Assembly (NCBI GenBank): GCA_016928775.1
Contig: JAFGKD010000038.1
Location: forward strand, 16,295 to 80,294
Length of the DNA stretch: 64,000 nucleotides
From: Candidatus Zhuqueibacterota bacterium
Lineage (GTDB): Bacteria > Zhuqueibacterota > Zhuqueibacteria > Residuimicrobiales > Krinioviventaceae
Reading direction: 5' to 3'
A program made the translations under genes and the position numbers. Numbering within the stretch: position 1 is the stretch's first letter; each line of letters opens with the position of its first letter. Positions 54,268-63,893 of the stretch are shown here, piece after piece. The notes under the pieces were generated by a model. That model made no database searches, was not told the origin of the DNA, and saw nothing but the letters and a program-made list of their open reading frames with translations.

Positions 54268-55671
54268 TTAGCCCATTTGACTCAGCAAATCACGCGCTTT
54301 TTTCTTAAGTGGCGTTTCGCGCTCTGACCATAATATCTCTTCAAGATGCTGCCTGGCCGAATCAATCTGCCGAAGCTCGTGTAACACACATGCCAAATGA
54401 TAGCGCGCTTTCAGGTTATTGGGATTTTTGCCGACAGCATCTTGCAATATTTTCGCACTGTCATATAACTCTCCAGCATGCGCTTTGCCAATGCCCAACA
54501 GCGTCAAGGTGACGCTGTCATGTTTGCCCATCTCATAGGCTTTCATCGCGGCATTTCGCGATTCTTCAGCACGACCGCAGGCATCATATATAATACTGGC
54601 TTGTTTGAATAATGATGGATTTTTTGCCTGATTCAGCAAAGCCTTTTCTATTGAAATCACAGCGCCTTGCTGATTTCCCGACCGTAACTGGCAAATCGCT
54701 AAAAGTGACCACACCTTGGCATCTCTGTCCTTTTGCTCCAGATACTTTTCAAAAAACCGGCATGCGGTGTGATAGTCATTTTTCAGAAAATATTGGTAGC
54801 CATGCGAATATAATTCATTCACATCACCAGACATTGTTTGAGAAGGTTCTGTAATGACCGCTTCGCTTTTGTTCGCCATCGCCATATCATGCTCGGGTAA
54901 AATAGAGTTTTTGGCGATATTCCCCAGGTTGCCATTCGGATCAAGTTTGATGACAACTTTGAAACAGCGATTTGCATTTTCGACATCATTTTGCGCCGCA
55001 TACAATTTCCCCAAACCCAGGTATGCTTTGATATTTGTTGAAGAAAGAGATATCGCGCGTTCAAAAATGAGAATGGCTTCATGGTTCTTCTTTAATATGC
55101 TCAGAACCGCGCCCAAATTGACCAAACCGGTTGTATTGTCAGGTTGAAATACAAGCCCCTTTCTAATATTCTCGGCGGCTTGCTCAAATTTCCGCATTTT
55201 CGAATAGAGACTGCCAAGTAAAAAATAGGCGCGAAAATAAACAGGACAATTTTCAATGACCTCCTGGCACTTGTCCAGTGATTTTGTGAAATTGCTGATT
55301 TCAAAATAAGCCAACGCCAGATTATACAACGTATCAGGATCATGGTTATTGATGTAGATGGCTTTTCTCCAATGCTCGATCGCCTCCTGAAAGTTTTTAT
55401 CTTTTGCCGCTGCAAGTCCTTTTTTATTATGATCTTCTGCTTCCTTCGAACCGCGTTGAACGCCCCATGAGACAAGCGCTTTTCCGTCATCAAAATCAAT
55501 ATCAAAAAATTGCGCGACGCCCTGATAATCTTTGGTCAAATAATCGAGTACTTTTTCATTATCATGCTCAATCTGCGGATCATTATAAACCTTGACAAGC
55601 TCCGCCCGGTCAATTGATACTTTGATTATTTTATAGTTCTGTGGTATTTCAAATGCTGATGGTTGACTCAT
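54268..55671 (-). CDS. Tetratricopeptide-repeat protein
   Basis: A 467-aa soluble protein from ATG 55671. Residues 1-75 form a small N-terminal domain I do not recognise (NYKIIKVSIDRAELVKVYNDPQ ... DDGKALVSWGVQ). From about residue 80 on it consists of tetratricopeptide repeats in two blocks, 80-250 and 290-460, joined by a polar linker (ILPEHDMAMANKSEAVITEP). It has no signal peptide and no catalytic motif. It follows galE after 69 bases and closes the minus-strand cluster. A protein-interaction role is likely; the partner cannot be named. Confidence 0.75.
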   Translation of the reverse strand: MSQPSAFEIPQNYKIIKVSIDRAELVKVYNDPQIEHDNEKVLDYLTKDYQGVAQFFDIDFDDGKALVSWGVQRGSKEAEDHNKKGLAAAKDKNFQEAIEHWRKAIYINNHDPDTLYNLALAYFEISNFTKSLDKCQEVIENCPVYFRAYFLLGSLYSKMRKFEQAAENIRKGLVFQPDNTTGLVNLGAVLSILKKNHEAILIFERAISLSSTNIKAYLGLGKLYAAQNDVENANRCFKVVIKLDPNGNLGNIAKNSILPEHDMAMANKSEAVITEPSQTMSGDVNELYSHGYQYFLKNDYHTACRFFEKYLEQKDRDAKVWSLLAICQLRSGNQQGAVISIEKALLNQAKNPSLFKQASIIYDACGRAEESRNAAMKAYEMGKHDSVTLTLLGIGKAHAGELYDSAKILQDAVGKNPNNLKARYHLACVLHELRQIDSARQHLEEILWSERETPLKKKARDLLSQMG

Positions 55672-55740
55672 TTTTTGCTATCTTTTCTATTTATACTCGA
55701 CCGCAACAAATCACATGCCAAAACGCTTTTTTCTCTTACA

Positions 55741-56754
55741 TTAGGCATAACCATTCGGGTTTTTCGATTGCCATCGCCATGCATCGGCGCACATGTGATT
55801 AAGATCTTTGACCGCGTTCCATTTGAGTTTTTTCTGCGCCTTGTCCGGATTCGCATAACACATCGCAATATCTCCAGGTCGGCGGTCTGTGATTGTGTAC
55901 GGAATTTTTTTTCCACTGCTTTTTTCGAATGCTTTTATGATTTCAAAGACACTGTATCCCCGCCCGGTTCCCAAGTTATAGGCCTCAACGCCGTGCTCTG
56001 TTTGCAAGTGCTCCAAAGCTCTCAAATGCCCTATGGCCAGATCGACCACATGAATATAATCTCGCACACCACTGCCGTCCGGCGTGGCATAGTCGGTCCC
56101 AAAGACAGATAACCTTTTTTGTTTGCCGATAGCGACCTGCGTAATGTAAGGCATTAAATTATTTGGTATGCCATTCGGATCTTCGCCGATGAGTCCACTC
56201 GGATGCGCGCCAACCGGATTAAAATATCGCAGTATAGCGATTCGCCATTCGGCATTCGAGTTGCACAAATCTCGTAAAATCTCCTCGATCATCAATTTTG
56301 TTCTGCCATAGGGGTTTGTTGCAGCCAGTGGCCATGTCTCTTCAATGGGCACTTTATGTGGATCGCCATAAACCGTTGCTGAAGAGCTGAATACAAGTTT
56401 TTTTATATTAAATTGATTTAAAAGTTCACACAAATAAAGCGCACCGACGATATTGTTATGATAGTACTCCAACGGGATTTCCGTGGATTCACCGACAGCT
56501 TTCAAGCCGGCAAAATGAATGACTGCGTCAAATGTGTGCGACAGGAACAAATTATAAAGCTCATCTTTGTGTCGCAAATCTATTTTGTAAAATATGGGCC
56601 GCTTTTGCGTGATACGCTCGATTCGATCCAGCACCGCACTTTTGCTGTTTTTTAGATTGTCAACAATAATGACATGATAGCCCGCATTCAGCAATTCAAC
56701 GACCGTATGACTGCCAATATATCCAGTACCTCCAGTGACGAGAATCGTTTGCAA
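55741..56754 (-). CDS. galE: UDP-glucose 4-epimerase
   Basis: The start is placed at TTG 56754 (product MQTILVTGGTGYIGSHT), seven bases behind AAGGA; a TTG at 56775 would place the Shine-Dalgarno inside the gene. The 337-aa product is a short-chain-dehydrogenase-fold epimerase: NAD-binding GGTGYIG, VIHFAGLKAVGES, the SSSATVYG serine block, catalytic YGRTK, YFNPVGAHPSG and RDYIHVVDLA. It interconverts UDP-glucose and UDP-galactose for surface polysaccharides or galactose use. It is downstream of mrfB with a 64-base gap and is probably transcribed with it. Confidence 0.95.
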   Translation of the reverse strand: MQTILVTGGTGYIGSHTVVELLNAGYHVIIVDNLKNSKSAVLDRIERITQKRPIFYKIDLRHKDELYNLFLSHTFDAVIHFAGLKAVGESTEIPLEYYHNNIVGALYLCELLNQFNIKKLVFSSSATVYGDPHKVPIEETWPLAATNPYGRTKLMIEEILRDLCNSNAEWRIAILRYFNPVGAHPSGLIGEDPNGIPNNLMPYITQVAIGKQKRLSVFGTDYATPDGSGVRDYIHVVDLAIGHLRALEHLQTEHGVEAYNLGTGRGYSVFEIIKAFEKSSGKKIPYTITDRRPGDIAMCYANPDKAQKKLKWNAVKDLNHMCADAWRWQSKNPNGYA

Positions 56755-56818
56755 AATGGTATCCTTTTTAGTCAAAATAATTCGTACGACAACGATTCAA
56801 TTAGAAATATACAAAATA

Positions 56819-58081
56819 TCAAGCTGTCTTGCCAATGCTATTCTTCTTTTCACTGCACGATATTTTTGCGAGCACGCGCTTTTTTCGATGCTGCCATTCT
56901 TCTGCCCCCAGCATTTCACCAGCCACACCCAATTCATCAAGGATCTCACGCCGCTTTTGTACACGATCAATTATATCTAAAGCTTTACTAAAAGTGCATT
57001 CTCTATGTTCGAAATACTTTGCAAGTTCCAAATAAGCAGGCTCAATAAAAGAGCTCTGTGCGATCAAATGCTCCCATACTTTGACTGCTTTATCAAAGTT
57101 GCCACGCTTTTTCAAAGCATAGGAATAGTCCAGCAGCAGGTGCACGTCGTTATCCTCGTAAGACTTTTCAGCCAATTGAAACGCTGCATCATATTCTTGC
57201 AACGCCATAAAGACCTTGAACAGAGATCTTTTATCTGTATGTGCGGCAATCTTTTCATTCTGCGAACAGTCGAAAGCTGCCGCCGCTAAAATCGCTATTG
57301 AAACCATTGACATAATGTCAATACAATTGTGCTTGTAAACCGGGCTGAGCAGCTCAACGGTTCCTGTTTGTAAATAGGCGACAAATTTACCCGGAATGTC
57401 CGCGCTCGCGATATCATCTTGTCGCACAAAACCCAACAGCTTTTTTTCAATATTTCCCAGATTACATTCTTTGAGATGCTTTTTCCACAGTCTCCGCGAA
57501 CAGTGAAGCAGGTCAATGTGGATGAATCTTTCAAAATCTTCTGCCAGTCTATTTAAAATAAATCGGGTTTTCAGCAAAGGTACATCATAGCTTTTCCCGT
57601 TGTAACTGATAATTCCTTTAAAGCTTTTTAACAGCGTAGCCACATGATATAAAAAAGCATACTCATTTTGGTGATCAGTGAGCAGAAATTGCTTTACAAT
57701 AAAAACATCATTCGTAAAATAGCCACATCCCGCCAAAAAAATATAGGTGCCGCTCCCCCCTGCCAATCCGGTTGTTTCAGTATCTAAAAAGACAAAATCT
57801 TCGCTGAGCAGAGACGGAGAAAAATCTTGTTTATTGATATAACTGAATTGCTTATGCGACAGGAGCAAAAAATCAGCGAGCGCACGACCGCCGTGTCCAA
57901 AGTCGAGAGGAAATCTTTTTTCGCGCACCAACAAAGAGCCATATTCATTATTTATGCGCTGCAGTCCCAGCCGCGACAAATCGGCTGAGCTGCTGGTCGC
58001 TTTACGCGACGCATAGGCCAATTCGTCTGTCTTGTAAAATGACCTTAATTTTTCTTTGATTGCTGACACGGTATGGTTCAA
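56819..58081 (-). CDS. mrfB: MrfB/YprB-type RNase-H-fold exonuclease
   Basis: The 420-aa protein starts at TTG 58081, overlapping the TGA of the helicase gene (TTGA junction). The N-terminal 85 residues precede an exonuclease domain of about residues 95-270 with DTETTG (Asp100, Glu102), ISYNGKSYDVPLL and the DLLHCSRRLWK block. HNCIDIMSM supplies the last acidic site. The C-terminal part (about 275-380) has TPR-like helices. This is the YprB domain arrangement; in Bacillus subtilis YprA/YprB are MrfA/MrfB, which repair mitomycin C lesions independently of the UvrABC system. The coupling to the mrfA homologue upstream supports the call. Confidence 0.85.
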   Translation of the reverse strand: MNHTVSAIKEKLRSFYKTDELAYASRKATSSSADLSRLGLQRINNEYGSLLVREKRFPLDFGHGGRALADFLLLSHKQFSYINKQDFSPSLLSEDFVFLDTETTGLAGGSGTYIFLAGCGYFTNDVFIVKQFLLTDHQNEYAFLYHVATLLKSFKGIISYNGKSYDVPLLKTRFILNRLAEDFERFIHIDLLHCSRRLWKKHLKECNLGNIEKKLLGFVRQDDIASADIPGKFVAYLQTGTVELLSPVYKHNCIDIMSMVSIAILAAAAFDCSQNEKIAAHTDKRSLFKVFMALQEYDAAFQLAEKSYEDNDVHLLLDYSYALKKRGNFDKAVKVWEHLIAQSSFIEPAYLELAKYFEHRECTFSKALDIIDRVQKRREILDELGVAGEMLGAEEWQHRKKRVLAKISCSEKKNSIGKTA

Positions 58082-60393
58082 TTTGATTTCATGATTTGCA
58101 AGAGCGACTGAGCAACTTTTTTGCTCTTTTCTCCGACCTCAAGCTGTGGGCCAACACATGAAGGACAACCGGCAGAACAGGCACACGTCTCAAGTGCGTC
58201 ATGTGCAGCAGCAATAATGTTGTCAAATGAATGAAACAGTTTTTTGCTGAGGCCAATTCCGCCTGGGTATTGTTCCCAGATATAAACAGATGGTTTTTCA
58301 GAGAATGGCGAACGTACCATGGGAAGCACGGCAATATCATTTCTGTCACCCATAATGAACAAGGGCACAATATTTTTAAAAAGATGCGCGATTCCTTTGA
58401 GGCCGTCGCCTAATTCCTCTTTATTTAACTGCATAATTTGATGTATATTTGGGGGAAACGCATACCAAAACGCCATGGTATGCAGTTCCAGTTCCGGGAG
58501 ATGGATTTTCCCCCAGCCGATGTTTTCGTGCGTTTGAAATTTTACCTTTTTATACATCGTCGCGACACTGGTCACCACAACTTCACCGTAGCCACGCGTG
58601 AAATCGTTTTCTGTGTCTGTAGATTGAAAAACCTCCAAAACTTTTAAATCGCTTTTGAGCTGGGCATCTGTGTAATGATCGACTTGAACGCCATGAACAT
58701 AAGCCTGCCGGCGTTGCCAATCCAGTTTGTCAACATAATATTGCTTTCCTTCGTGCAGATAGATGGCCTCATCATGCACCATCAATTGTGCCGCAAACAA
58801 GTCAATTTCGCCAATCACTTTTTCCTGCGGTTTTGTTTTGTCAATAATGACAACATTTTCCTCCGCCGCACTGCGAAGATTGATACTTTCAGCCGGATAG
58901 GTCTCTGCCATCCAGTGCCATTTATCGCCGGAACGATGCAAGACTCCGGATTCCTCAAGATATAACAAAATCTCTTGCGTGCTGTCGAGTCCGCTGCTGC
59001 CAGTAAAATTACTGCCAAATCGCTCATCTGCAGCAAAAGGCAGTTCAAAAGCGGCACATTTTATATGGCTCAGGAGAGCTAAAAGATTATCTTTATCAAT
59101 TATCCCGGATTCCGGCGATTTTTCGAAAAAGTAGTGAGGATTATTGACAATATATTGATCCAAAGGTGATGAGGACGAGACAAAAATCGACAAAGAAGTC
59201 TCTTGCCTCCTCCCTGCCCGTCCTGATTGCTGCAGCGTGCTGGAAATTGTGCCCGGGTAACCGGCGATGATTGAAATCTGCAATTGTCCGATATCAATGC
59301 CGAGCTCAAGCGCGTTCGTGCTGACCACACCCATGATGAGACCGTCACGCAAGCCTTTTTCAATCTCTCGTCTCTCCAGAGGGAGATAACCGCCCCGATA
59401 GCCGCGTATTTTTATCGCTGGTTTCCCGAGCCGTCGCATCGTGTCTTTTAAATAAGTGAGGAGAATTTCAACATTCATCCGGCTGCGCGCAAAAACAATG
59501 GTTTGCACATCATTGGCGACAAAATCCGCTGCAATTCTCTGCGTTTCCTTGATATAGGAGCGACGAATACCGAGTTCTTTATTGACAACCGGGGGATTGT
59601 AGAAAATAAAGTGTTTCTTTCCATGTGGCGCACCGCTTTTATCAATGAGCGTCACGGATTCGCCGGTGAGCTGTTCAGCAAGTTCTGCGGGATTCGCGAT
59701 TGTCGCTGAGCAGCAGATAAAAGTCGGTCTGCTGCCATAAAACTGGCAGACTCTTTTGAGTCGGCGAAGCACATTGGCGACGTGACTGCCAAAAATGCCA
59801 CGATAGTGATGAATCTCGTCGATGACGACATAGTGCAAATTCTCGAAAAGCTTCACCCATTGAGTATGATGTGGCAATATGCCGGTATGTAACATATCCG
59901 GATTCGTCACAACAATATGGCCGCTACTCTTGATGGCTTTGCGCGCCGAAACCGGTGTGTCTCCATCAAATGTGTAACTTTTAATGCTGAAAGGAATAGT
60001 TTCGCTGAAAAGTTCGATGATGCGCTGCAGCTCATGCACCTGATCCTGAGCCAGGGCTTTTGTCGGAAACAGATAGAGTGCCCGTGACTCTTGTGTTTGA
60101 ATGACCGAATGGAGAATCGGAATATTGTAGCACAGTGTTTTGCCGGACGCGGTTGGTGTCACGATGACACTATCTTTTTTGTTCAATGCCTGATCAATAG
60201 CTTTTGCCTGATGCGTATAGAGCTTGTGAATACCATGTTTATGCAGCGCAGTCAAAAGCCTTTCGTCAAGCTGAGCCGGGAATTCAGCATATTCGGGATC
60301 CTTTGCCGGAATTTCTTGCCACGCCGTCACGCACGACATAAATGCTTCGTTTCGTCTGAGACGATCAATTATCTGTTCAAGTGTCAGTTTCAC
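58078..60393 (-). CDS. mrfA: MrfA/YprA-type DEAD-box DNA helicase with DUF1998 zinc site
   Basis: A GTG start at 60393 lies five bases behind GGAG and 17 bases inside the preceding gene. The 771-aa protein has a DExH helicase core: TPTASGKT (Walker A, 79-86), FPTKALAQDQ, DEIHHYRG (191-198), SATIANP, then the second RecA domain with STNALELGIDIG and QQSGRAGRR. The C-terminal DUF1998-type region ends with the four-cysteine cluster CACSAGCPSCVGP, which coordinates zinc in MrfA. In B. subtilis MrfA unwinds DNA in a 3' to 5' direction for mitomycin C repair with the exonuclease MrfB, encoded directly behind it here too. The spacing of only four shared bases indicates one message. Confidence 0.9.
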   Translation of the reverse strand: MKLTLEQIIDRLRRNEAFMSCVTAWQEIPAKDPEYAEFPAQLDERLLTALHKHGIHKLYTHQAKAIDQALNKKDSVIVTPTASGKTLCYNIPILHSVIQTQESRALYLFPTKALAQDQVHELQRIIELFSETIPFSIKSYTFDGDTPVSARKAIKSSGHIVVTNPDMLHTGILPHHTQWVKLFENLHYVVIDEIHHYRGIFGSHVANVLRRLKRVCQFYGSRPTFICCSATIANPAELAEQLTGESVTLIDKSGAPHGKKHFIFYNPPVVNKELGIRRSYIKETQRIAADFVANDVQTIVFARSRMNVEILLTYLKDTMRRLGKPAIKIRGYRGGYLPLERREIEKGLRDGLIMGVVSTNALELGIDIGQLQISIIAGYPGTISSTLQQSGRAGRRQETSLSIFVSSSSPLDQYIVNNPHYFFEKSPESGIIDKDNLLALLSHIKCAAFELPFAADERFGSNFTGSSGLDSTQEILLYLEESGVLHRSGDKWHWMAETYPAESINLRSAAEENVVIIDKTKPQEKVIGEIDLFAAQLMVHDEAIYLHEGKQYYVDKLDWQRRQAYVHGVQVDHYTDAQLKSDLKVLEVFQSTDTENDFTRGYGEVVVTSVATMYKKVKFQTHENIGWGKIHLPELELHTMAFWYAFPPNIHQIMQLNKEELGDGLKGIAHLFKNIVPLFIMGDRNDIAVLPMVRSPFSEKPSVYIWEQYPGGIGLSKKLFHSFDNIIAAAHDALETCACSAGCPSCVGPQLEVGEKSKKVAQSLLQIMKSN

Positions 60394-62800
60394 TCATTCT
60401 CCGATTTGCATGCGCAATGATGTTGAGAAATCCATCCTCGCCGTTCATTTCCAAAAGGTCCCCGCTGGCAATTCTTTTTGTCGCATTCTGCACATTGGTG
60501 ATGGCAGGCAAACGGAATTCCCGGGCGACAATCGAGGCATGTGATAAAACGCCGCCCCGTTCCATCACCAGCCCGCCAATCACGCTAAAAATAGGCGACC
60601 ACCCGGGATCAGCACAGGGAACCACCAATATCTCGCCCGCCCGAGCTTGCATGGCTTGCGAATAATTCATGGCAATGCATGCCCGCCCCTTGTAGCTCCC
60701 CTTGCTCACACCAATGCCGCGTAAAGCTGTTGTTGACTCGCTCTTGTTTTTCTGGTTCTGAACTGATTTAAACTCACTCTGCTTTTGTAGCTGATTATAC
60801 TCTTTTTTTCTTTTTTGAACCAAAGAGTGCACAGCCGAAATCTCTTTTGCATGATAAAGTGCATCAATCTCGGATATATGAAGATAAAAAATATCATTAA
60901 TTTGAGCAAGTTTTCCTTCCTCAACAAATATTTTAGCCATTGCCAGGGCGCTGTAGCGCGTGACGTGCAGGATCTTGTGCCAGGTGTCTCTTTGATTCTC
61001 ACGAAGCAAGGTGAACTGTTGCGCAAGATGCAACAAAAGCTGAAAAATGAGCCGCAATCCAATATTGAATGGAAAGGCGCAGGCTCCGAGAGCCTGATTC
61101 ACTTTTGTTTTGCTTTGTTGCCGCACAGATTCGTTGTGTCGTATATTTGCCAGAATTCGCTCGCGTGCCGTTTTTGCCTTTCGGCTCACTTGTTTTATCG
61201 CTGCAATATCTTCTCCCCATGTTGGTGAAATGATATCCAGAGACTCTGACCGATGGCCAAATTTTATTTGAAACCGCGACAAGGAAACCTCATCTGCCAA
61301 ATTGAGTTTCACAAGACTTTTATTGGCCTGCATTGTCGAGTTGGCGGCCAAACCGCTGGTCAAATCTTCGACTGAGACCTTTTTATCAATTTTAATTTTT
61401 TGTAAAAATTTTCGCAACAGTGCTGAAAAAATATCAGCAAAAGTAATGCTCCATCGATGAATGGCTAAAAATTGCTCTGACCAAACGTGCGACCGCACAA
61501 GCAGTCGATAGTAGTCCATGAAAATTTGCTTTTGCTGCACATTATGTAATGCGTTAACTGTTTTCGTATGCAAAGCTTTTTGCCATTTCCGCCACTCCCA
61601 TAAATTATAGGGAGGAAACCAGGAGAGCTCTCTGAATAACAAACGCGACAAGAGTGCGGCATAATTAAGGAATTTCAACGGTTGCCAGGTCGTATGGGTG
61701 AGCGCCAATGTTTCTCTCTTGTCAGCAGAAATCAGCGACGGTGGTATGTGGCCATACAACTTTTGATAATTCTCAAGTTGCGTGCGGGGAAAACCGTTAA
61801 ATAATCTCAATTGAACATCTTTCGCTGTTTTATCATACCCCAAATACCACAGTGGTGTTTGCAGAGCCGCTTTGCGAATGATGGGTTGCAGAAAAGACCA
61901 GCCAAGCGGCGACAGTGGTCGAACAAATCGTTCCGCAAAAAAATAATCGCTCCAGCGGATACCCGCTTGATCTGTTAATATTGCAGTATTCGAATTCGAC
62001 AGCGTGGTGATCGGTCGACTTTGCAGCACCCAAAAATTCTGTCCGTCAAATGCCCATTCGATATCCTGCGGACAGCCCAAAAAATGCTCTATCTCCGTTG
62101 CCAAATGTAATAGTTGTTCGATGTTCTGTTTTTCGCGCACAAAGCTGAGAAGCTCCTTGGTATCTGTGTTTTGGAATTCGCCTTGTGTAAATGCCTGGCT
62201 GTGTTTGTCGATAAATATCTGAATCGGAGTGTCTTGACCTGACACCAATTTTTCACAGCTCCCGGAGACCACTTCCAAAAGCATCGAGTCAGATTTATTC
62301 CCAACCGGATTTTGCGTAAAAAGTACTCCGGAGACCTGCGCCCGAATCATCCTTTGAATGATGATCGCTATGGAAAAACTATCGTTTATGGAAAAGGCGT
62401 TTGCATAGCGCTTTACGTTTTTTTGTTCAACCGATTGCCAAATTTGTTCAATCGCTTTGAACATGTCATCCATGTTTTTAACATTCAAATGAGACGTAAA
62501 AAGACCGGCGAAAGAGTGCCCTTTTTGATCTTCGATTGGCGACGATGAACGAATGGCAAAGCTCGATCGTTCGGAATCTGATCCACAACATGTTCTCAAC
62601 GCTGCCGTCAATTTCCTGATAAATTTTTTCTTTTGCAGTGAAAAGCGTTTTGTATAGCAACGGGTAGAAATGACAAAAAATTCGGGAACGCGAAATCCGC
62701 CGAGGGCGAGTTGTGCCAAATTTTGTGCCTTCCCCCCTACGAGATCTAGACGCCGGGCAATTTTTACCTTGCTGGCAATAATGTCATGTGCAGCTAACAT
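60377..62800 (-). CDS. PEP-utilising enzyme, rifampin phosphotransferase/PEP synthase-like
   Basis: The 807-aa protein from ATG 62800 has an ATP-grasp PPDK_N domain (about residues 10-270): LVGGKAQNLAQLALGGFRVPEFFVIS, SFAIRSSSPIEDQ, GVLFTQNP, DIEWAFDGQNFWVLQSRPI. A helical middle domain of about 400 residues follows. The C-terminal swivelling domain contains GVLSHASIVAREFRLPAIT with the phosphorylatable His754. The PEP-binding barrel of PEP synthase is absent. This three-part order (ATP-grasp, middle, His domain) is that of rifampin phosphotransferases, in which the middle domain binds the antibiotic. Whether the substrate is rifampin or another small molecule cannot be told. No good Shine-Dalgarno is visible. 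The end overlaps mrfA by 17 bases. Confidence 0.75.
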   Translation of the reverse strand: MLAAHDIIASKVKIARRLDLVGGKAQNLAQLALGGFRVPEFFVISTRCYTKRFSLQKKKFIRKLTAALRTCCGSDSERSSFAIRSSSPIEDQKGHSFAGLFTSHLNVKNMDDMFKAIEQIWQSVEQKNVKRYANAFSINDSFSIAIIIQRMIRAQVSGVLFTQNPVGNKSDSMLLEVVSGSCEKLVSGQDTPIQIFIDKHSQAFTQGEFQNTDTKELLSFVREKQNIEQLLHLATEIEHFLGCPQDIEWAFDGQNFWVLQSRPITTLSNSNTAILTDQAGIRWSDYFFAERFVRPLSPLGWSFLQPIIRKAALQTPLWYLGYDKTAKDVQLRLFNGFPRTQLENYQKLYGHIPPSLISADKRETLALTHTTWQPLKFLNYAALLSRLLFRELSWFPPYNLWEWRKWQKALHTKTVNALHNVQQKQIFMDYYRLLVRSHVWSEQFLAIHRWSITFADIFSALLRKFLQKIKIDKKVSVEDLTSGLAANSTMQANKSLVKLNLADEVSLSRFQIKFGHRSESLDIISPTWGEDIAAIKQVSRKAKTARERILANIRHNESVRQQSKTKVNQALGACAFPFNIGLRLIFQLLLHLAQQFTLLRENQRDTWHKILHVTRYSALAMAKIFVEEGKLAQINDIFYLHISEIDALYHAKEISAVHSLVQKRKKEYNQLQKQSEFKSVQNQKNKSESTTALRGIGVSKGSYKGRACIAMNYSQAMQARAGEILVVPCADPGWSPIFSVIGGLVMERGGVLSHASIVAREFRLPAITNVQNATKRIASGDLLEMNGEDGFLNIIAHANRRMSETDT

Positions 62801-62847
62801 TCAGGTGGGCAAAGCAATCACGTTCGCGGATTGAAAAAAGTTTTATC

Positions 62848-63828
62848 TCAGCGTTCTGCCGGATGTGCGGAAGACGCCAGGTTTTGATTCGCGCTATTAA
62901 AATCTGCCACAAGTTTCGCCAACTTTGGATCATCAGCAATCGATTCATCCAGAGGGATACGATTTTTGTGAAAAGACATAATCTTTTTGGACTTGTCCAA
63001 TTCTATGGTGAGTGTGCCAAAATACTTGCCAAGGCTTGGTGTGCTTGCGACAATAACATCGTTGCCGGTATAATGTTCAGCGCGATAATACTCGCCTCCC
63101 AAGATGACTATATCGACACCGTCGACTTGAGAGAGTAGCGCTTCCAATGTATTATAGCGGCCATTATAAAACAACACCACAATATCAGCGCTTTTTTTGA
63201 GCGATGGCAGTACATTTTTAGCAGCTTCTATTGGATCAGTGCTCCTGAGTTGTGCTTCTTCAGTGCCTCGATGCAAAAGTTGCGCTCTTTCATCACACAA
63301 TCCCAAAAAACCGATGGTCAATTTTCGAAATGGAGGCTGTGAATTGCTGCGCCGGGCTGCAATTTTTTTGATATAAAATGGTTCGGTAAAATGTGTATTA
63401 CTTTCCGCATAGACAATATTTGAAGAGAGAAGATTTATATTATATTTATTGCCCATAATCCGCAAAAACTCGCCACCTTCGGAAAAATCTTTGGTTGCCA
63501 GATTGACACAATCATAATTGAGCATAGACATGCCCTTGAGAAGAAACTCGGTTTGCAGCTGCGCCGATCGTCCATATCCTTTTGAAAATCCACCGGCATC
63601 AACAACCAGGGCAAAATCGCTGCTATCCATCATTTGATTTAACAAGGTTGCTCTCCGAGCTAACCCACCAATTGGCGTCTTTCACCCACACGGCGTGAGA
63701 TAACCCATGATATCATTGGTATGAAAGAGCGTCAATGTGGCTGTTTCTTTTGTAACGGCGTTCGATGTTGCCTGGCATCCAATAAAAACCAGGATGAGAG
63801 CAAAAAGTGTGAATACAAAATTTTTCAT
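62848..63828 (-). CDS. Metallophosphatase-fold lipoprotein with in-frame TGA, candidate selenoprotein
   Basis: Start ATG 63828 has AGGA six bases upstream and a lipoprotein signal (MKNFVFTLFALILVFIGC, lipid Cys18). The frame runs to 62848 (326 codons) except for one TGA at codon 49 (63682-63684). The context is LTLFHTNDIMGYLTPCG, TGA, KTPIGGLARRATLLN. Relatives of the 5'-nucleotidase/UshA type that I recall have PCGC here, so TGA takes a Cys position. A hairpin with SECIS features follows at 63646-63665. The 277 codons after the TGA are intact and family-like, arguing against simple decay. Usual metal ligands are missing: NDIMG for NDIHG, DAGG for DAGD, ATKD for GNHE. If TGA is read as a stop, only a 48-residue stub would be made. 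Confidence 0.7.
63646..63665 (-). promoter_or_regulatory. Candidate bacterial SECIS hairpin
   Basis: On the minus strand GGTT, bulged A, GCTC, loop GGA, GAGC, AACC: eight perfect base pairs with one bulge, closing a 3-base loop that begins with GG. The loop is 26-28 bases after the TGA. Bacterial SECIS elements have an apical loop 16-37 bases behind the UGA with a G among its first two bases; all points are met. Confidence 0.6.
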
Positions 63829-63864
63829 TTCATGTCCTGTATTATTGATCATTCAATTATCACT

Positions 63865-63893
63865 ATTGTAGAAAAAAATACCGTAAAAAACAA
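63865..63893 (-). promoter_or_regulatory. Promoter of the candidate selenoprotein gene and cluster
   Basis: On the minus strand TTGTTT (63888-63893) and TACAAT (63865-63870) with a 17-base spacer, 37 bases before the ATG. Beyond it to the end of the window the sequence is AT-rich with no gene seen. Confidence 0.6.

Noticed and set aside
62848..63645. A shorter metallophosphatase gene starting at TTG 63645, just after the TGA
   Set aside because: It would lose the signal peptide, the first beta-strand and the conserved GGLARR block, and has no Shine-Dalgarno. The upstream part in the same frame is clearly coding.
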